Below, one piece after another: positions 61,035-64,000 of a stretch of 64,000 bases of DNA. The translations under genes and the position numbers were made by a program. Numbering within the stretch: position 1 is the stretch's first letter; the number at the start of each line of letters is the position of its first letter. The notes below the pieces were generated by a model. It was not told the origin of the DNA, did not search any database, and was given only the letters and a program-made list of their open reading frames with translations. The DNA is from Microbacterium hydrocarbonoxydans (GTDB lineage Bacteria > Actinomycetota > Actinomycetes > Actinomycetales > Microbacteriaceae), in assembly GCF_011752045.1 (NCBI RefSeq), contig NZ_JAAKXW010000001.1, positions 1,426,001 through 1,490,000 on the forward strand. The letters are read 5' to 3'.

Positions 61035-62210
61035 TCAGCATGGGACGAGCACTCCACGACTGTGCAACTCATGCAGCACCCTGACAACATCACCAGTGAC
61101 CACTGAAGCGTCTAGGCCGACGCTGGTTGCGCACTCTTCGATCAGTCGCGGTTGCAGAATCGAGCCGTTCCCAGCAATGATCGACCAGATGATGATCGCT
61201 GACCCTTCAAGCACGATCGGCTGAGGCGACGATGCCTCAAGGTTGAGCACCGTTACTCGATCGCGAGAGTATGTCCACGCGACGGCGTCGCCTATCCTCC
61301 AGGCGGGATCGTTGCTCAGTAAGCCACCAGAAACCATGCCGCGCAATACCTCGCTTAGGCCACCCGTGCGCTTTCGGTCGTCTTGCGAGCCACCCATATT
61401 CCAAGCTGCTTCTAGGGCTTCGCGTGGTGATCCCGATGCAGCTCTCCAAACGTCGCTTTCAATCTTGTCTAAGACCCGTAACTCATCGCTTGCTGTGCCG
61501 GCGAACAGCACCGCGGTCTTATCGAACTCCAAGGAGAGCGCATCGAGCACGGCAGATCTAAAGAAGCGATCTCCTCGAGATGCCTGCAGATCGACCACCC
61601 CAAAAGCCGATTCCGAACGTACCCGCGCCGGGCGTGACGGTGGCTCGAACTCGAGGAAATCCGCCAGCGATGATGAGAGAGTTGAGGGGTGACGATAGCG
61701 GATCCGAACCGCACCTCCCGTGGCGGCCAGAACTGCTTCGATAGTCCGCAACGGAGCCTGTAGTTTGCGTAACCCGCGACTCATCGGCACCAGAGCTTGG
61801 AGCGCTGATTCAAGACTGAGGTGCTCGACTGTGGGAAGAGCTGGAGATTCAGAGTCACAGTCGAGCACAACGATCTTGGCCAACCACGTTGGTAAGCGAC
61901 GGCCGACAGCCTGATCTCCTGCCGGAGTACAGGCTGAGGTTCCAGGAACAGAATCTGTCGTGCCCGATCTCGATGTTCGGCAATTGACAACACGTCCGTG
62001 CAGATCCAGGCCAACGGCTTCATCGATCACGTAGCAATAGCGATCTGCAAAATACTCAACTACATCGCGTTGCTCAGAGCCATCGAGAGCGACCATCGCC
62101 ACGACGCGACCCCGCGTATCCGCCAACGCCGCAGCTTGCAATTGCCAATAGCTCCGACGAGAAGGATCATGCGCGTCCGGCGGCGCCTCACTGGAGGGAT
62201 CACTCATCAT
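61035..62210 (-). CDS. HprK-like pseudokinase fused to two PqqD-like domains
   Basis: This 391-residue protein is homologous, by my reading, to the HprK-like protein at 20804-21844. GRVVAMVALDGSEQRDVVEY (34-53) aligns with GRVIAFTGPSGRGKTTLSRV, so the P-loop is destroyed, while VIDEAVGLD (61-69) keeps the acidic pair. LAKIVVLDCDSESP (110-123) and VEHLSLESALQAL continue the match. Residues 215-299 and 303-391 each resemble a PqqD domain (RDRVTVLNLEA ... PIVLEGSAIIIW ... LHELHSRGVLVP). Start is uncertain: ATG 62210 or 62207 overlaps the stop of a 31-codon ORF (62200-62295), which looks like the missing N-terminus in another frame. No function is known. Confidence 0.65.
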   Translation of the reverse strand: MMSDPSSEAPPDAHDPSRRSYWQLQAAALADTRGRVVAMVALDGSEQRDVVEYFADRYCYVIDEAVGLDLHGRVVNCRTSRSGTTDSVPGTSACTPAGDQAVGRRLPTWLAKIVVLDCDSESPALPTVEHLSLESALQALVPMSRGLRKLQAPLRTIEAVLAATGGAVRIRYRHPSTLSSSLADFLEFEPPSRPARVRSESAFGVVDLQASRGDRFFRSAVLDALSLEFDKTAVLFAGTASDELRVLDKIESDVWRAASGSPREALEAAWNMGGSQDDRKRTGGLSEVLRGMVSGGLLSNDPAWRIGDAVAWTYSRDRVTVLNLEASSPQPIVLEGSAIIIWSIIAGNGSILQPRLIEECATSVGLDASVVTGDVVRVLHELHSRGVLVPC

Positions 62211-62295
62211 GAACGCGAACCCGAGCCCTAAGCTTCTGTCCCGCGGCATCGACCTGGATCGCGCTACCACCGCTCGCCAGAATCCGCTCGGACAT
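62200..62295 (-). CDS. 31-residue ORF, probable frame-shifted N-terminus or coupled leader of the pseudokinase gene
   Basis: ATG at 62295 lies exactly six bases after TAGACT (62302-62307), the leaderless arrangement seen throughout the window. The peptide (MSERILASGGSAIQVDAAG and 12 more residues) resembles the N-terminus of the HprK-like paralogue (TRIAVSALGAVMELEFGDQ). Its stop lies inside the ATGATGAGTGA that starts the next ORF. It is therefore either a translationally coupled leader, the first part of a protein needing a frameshift, or evidence of a pseudogene or sequence error. Confidence 0.5.
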   Translation of the reverse strand: MSERILASGGSAIQVDAAGQKLRARVRVHDE

Positions 62296-62301
62296 ATCCC
62301 T

Positions 62302-62307
62302 AGTCTA
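62302..62307 (-). promoter_or_regulatory. -10 box upstream of the 31-residue ORF
   Basis: TAGACT on the minus strand, six bases before ATG 62295. It indicates that transcription starts at the small ORF, not at the longer pseudokinase ORF. Confidence 0.55.
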
Positions 62308-62378
62308 TCGAGACACACGCTCAAGCCTGCCGCCGCGGTCCGCCCGCTCCATTGGCCACGAGGACGCCACCATCTCGA

Positions 62379-62384
62379 TAGGGT
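62379..62384 (+). promoter_or_regulatory. -10 box of galE
   Basis: TAGGGT ends six bases before GTG 62391, again a leaderless start. Confidence 0.55.
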
Positions 62385-62390
62385 CTCAGT

Positions 62391-63407
62391 GTGCGCGTAC
62401 TTCTCACCGGCGGTGCCGGCTTCATCGGCTCCCACACCGCGGTCTCATTGATCGAGGCCGGGCACGATGTCGTCGTGGTCGACGACCTCTCAAACTCGAA
62501 CTCTGAATCACTGCGCCGGGTAGAGAAGATCACGGGGGTCGCCGTTCAGTTCATCAAGGCGGATCTAGCTGACAAGTCCGAAGCGACCGCTGCTCTCGAG
62601 AGAAGCGACTTTGAGGCGGTGGTCCACTTTGCGGGTCTCAAGGCTGTAGCTGAATCAGTACAGCAGCCCCTCGCCTACTACCGAACGAACCTCGATACCA
62701 CACTTAATGTGCTGGATGTGATGCGCTCCAGGCATGTGACGCAACTTGTGTTCAGCTCATCTGCAACTGTTTACGGGTCGCCCCAGACCAACCCCATAGA
62801 CGAAACGCATCCTGTCGGGGTAGGCATCACGAACCCATACGGGTGGACCAAAGCGATGAACGAGCAAATCATCCGGGACGTGCAGTCAGCATGGCCCGAG
62901 CTCTCTGCCACTCTACTTCGTTACTTCAACCCAGTTGGCGCCCACCCGTCTGGACTCCTCGGCGAGGATCCCGCAGGCATCCCGAACAACTTGATGCCGT
63001 ATGTGGCGCAGGTCGCAGCTGGCCGACGGGAGAGGCTACGTGTGTTCGGTGCGAACTACGACACGGTCGACGGCACTGGTGTTCGTGACTACATTCACGT
63101 CGTCGACCTCGCCGCTGGACATGTTGCGGCCCTTCTCAACGCCGCGCCCGGCCTGTCTTTGTACAACCTCGGCTCCGGCATCGGCTACAGCGTCCTCGAG
63201 GTCGTCAAGGCATTCGAGAAGGCTGCCGGACGGCCAGTGCCATATGAACTCGCGCCGGAGCGTCCCGGTGATGTCGCAACGTCGATTGCAAACCCTGCGC
63301 GTGCAAACTCGGAACTCGGATGGCGTACTCGCCTCGAACTCGAGGATGCGTGTCGCGATGCCTGGAACTGGCAGTCGAAGAACCCGGAGGGTTTTAGGAG
63401 AACCTAA
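62391..63407 (+). CDS. galE: UDP-glucose 4-epimerase
   Basis: GalE interconverts UDP-glucose and UDP-galactose (or the N-acetyl forms), feeding EPS. The 338 residues start with the NAD loop TGGAGFIGSHTAVSL; the catalytic pair is Tyr150 and Lys154 in NPYGWTKAMNE, with SSSATVYG before it. RYFNPVGAHPSGLLGEDP, GTGVRDYIHVVDLA and NLGSGIGYSVLEVV are canonical. Length is normal. Codon use is less GC-biased than in the left part of the window. It is divergent from the pseudokinase gene. Confidence 0.96.
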   Translation: MRVLLTGGAGFIGSHTAVSLIEAGHDVVVVDDLSNSNSESLRRVEKITGVAVQFIKADLADKSEATAALERSDFEAVVHFAGLKAVAESVQQPLAYYRTNLDTTLNVLDVMRSRHVTQLVFSSSATVYGSPQTNPIDETHPVGVGITNPYGWTKAMNEQIIRDVQSAWPELSATLLRYFNPVGAHPSGLLGEDPAGIPNNLMPYVAQVAAGRRERLRVFGANYDTVDGTGVRDYIHVVDLAAGHVAALLNAAPGLSLYNLGSGIGYSVLEVVKAFEKAAGRPVPYELAPERPGDVATSIANPARANSELGWRTRLELEDACRDAWNWQSKNPEGFRRT

Positions 63408-63529
63408 ACCAGTGAATCGACCGAACGGGGGGCATCGGCGCGTCACGGTGCGCCACACGATTGGCGACGAGGGGCGCGGGTGCCGACTACGCTCGGAGGA
63501 AACGCTCGAGACCTATCCAGAGGAAATCC

Positions 63530-64000
63530 GTGAGAGAACCAGTGATCGAGAACGCGTTCTCATTCCCCTCGATCACAGTGATCACACTCCTCGGATTCGG
63601 GACGTTGCTCGCGGCAGGCGCGATTCGCCGCAGCATCCCCCGAGAGGTATCCGTGTTCGGTCCTATGCTCGTTGCCGTTGCCACCAGTGTCGGTGCGCTC
63701 TTCTATCGCCTCACGGTAGACCCCTATCTCGTTTCCGACGAGGTGACATGGCACGAGCAATCGATCGCGGTCGCCGACTACTTGCTCGGTCACGATCAAC
63801 TCCCCACAGGCCTCCACGGTGGCAAGGAGGGGTATCCATGGATCATCGGCCCCCTGTATGCCGCGACGGAACCAGCGCCGCTTGTCCCGATCGCCTTGGG
63901 CATGTTGCTCTTCGTGCTGCTCGTGCCGGTTGTCGGGGCACTAACCGCAACGGCCACAGAAGAGCTACAACTTCCTGAGCGCTCGGCGAACAGAGCGATT
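63530..64000 (+). CDS. Membrane protein, N-terminal part (possible polytopic EPS protein)
   Basis: The frame stays open to the window end, giving 157 residues. GTG at 63530 follows AGAGGAAATCC. Spans are visible near residues 16-32 (VITLLGFGTLLAAGAI), 44-60 (VFGPMLVAVATSVGALF) and 119-138 (LVPIALGMLLFVLLVPVVGA). An acidic loop DEVTWHEQSIAVADYLLG between spans 2 and 3 recalls the first exported loop of GT-C glycosyltransferases, where a catalytic Asp sits, but the fragment is too short to be sure. Codon use matches the low-GC block. Confidence 0.6.
   Translation, partial: MREPVIENAFSFPSITVITLLGFGTLLAAGAIRRSIPREVSVFGPMLVAVATSVGALFYRLTVDPYLVSDEVTWHEQSIAVADYLLGHDQLPTGLHGGKEGYPWIIGPLYAATEPAPLVPIALGMLLFVLLVPVVGALTATATEELQLPERSANRAI

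Noticed and set aside
63001..63978. Plus-strand frame overlapping the end of galE and the last gene
   Set aside because: It is out of frame with galE and gives Arg/Ser-rich sequence; the frame opening at GTG 63530 has a ribosome site and clear membrane segments.
1..64000. CRISPR arrays, tRNA/rRNA genes, insertion sequences, integrase or att sites
   Set aside because: I looked for repeat-spacer periodicity, cloverleaf arms and transposase or integrase motifs and saw none that I could support.

Overview
The window is high-GC actinobacterial DNA that reads like a member of the Microbacteriaceae, most likely Microbacterium. The reasons are the very high GC with heavy use of GGATGC/GCATCC, the acpS-alr-tsaE-tsaB-rimI-tsaD gene order, frequent GTG starts, and many genes whose start codon lies 6-7 nt after a TAnnnT -10 box (leaderless transcripts). 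The genus is an inference; no rRNA or tRNA gene was found.

Layout. 1-3.6 kb: the end of a branched-chain amino-acid ABC importer (livM', livG, livF) converging on its lipoprotein substrate-binding gene, with two strong hairpins between them. 3.7-6.4 kb: a RarD/EamA permease, a solitary groES with two CIRCE operators, and a methyltransferase. 6.4-13.4 kb: a tightly overlapping minus-strand operon acpS-alr-tsaE-tsaB-rimI-tsaD (CoA-dependent carrier activation, D-alanine, tRNA t6A) that continues into three uncharacterised membrane-protein genes, two of them tandem paralogues. 13.4-17.7 kb: a DUF559 gene bracketed by CCTGCA-rich inverted repeats, then glmS and coaA. 17.7-18.8 kb: an anchored, proline-rich-tailed protein.

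About 19 kb to the end of the window is one very large exopolysaccharide (EPS) locus. It contains two Wzc-type tyrosine kinases, each within reach of a Wzb-like low-molecular-weight phosphatase; a priming phosphoglycosyl transferase behind a structured leader; about ten glycosyltransferases, including a GT4-GT2 fusion; a GT11-like fucosyltransferase; a pyruvyl transferase; two acyltransferases; UDP-glucose dehydrogenase and GalE; an ABC exporter or flippase; two O-antigen polymerase/ligase-like proteins; a VanZ-like protein; a DUF4012 protein; and a signal peptidase I. From about 58.2 kb base composition and codon use change (lower GC), which suggests a more recently exchanged serotype block.

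The most interesting signal is a second set of parts threaded through the EPS locus: an HprK-like kinase fused to a PqqD-like domain (20.8 kb); an operon of nucleotidyltransferase, stand-alone PqqD-like protein and MauE-thioredoxin fusion (27.8-29.9 kb); two small Tat-exported cysteine-containing proteins (35.4 and 51.6 kb), the second directly followed by another MauE-thioredoxin fusion; and, at 61-62.3 kb, a paralogue of the HprK-like protein that has lost its P-loop, carries two PqqD-like domains, and has its apparent N-terminus in a different reading frame. HprK, nucleotidyltransferase and PqqD/RRE proteins are familiar from peptide-modification (lasso peptide) clusters, so these genes may form an undescribed peptide- or protein-tailoring module linked to capsule assembly. 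That is a hypothesis. A GntR regulator with two complete wHTH-FCD halves, phased TGG-N4-CCA boxes beside it, and an AraC-type sensor lacking its HTH add unusual regulation.
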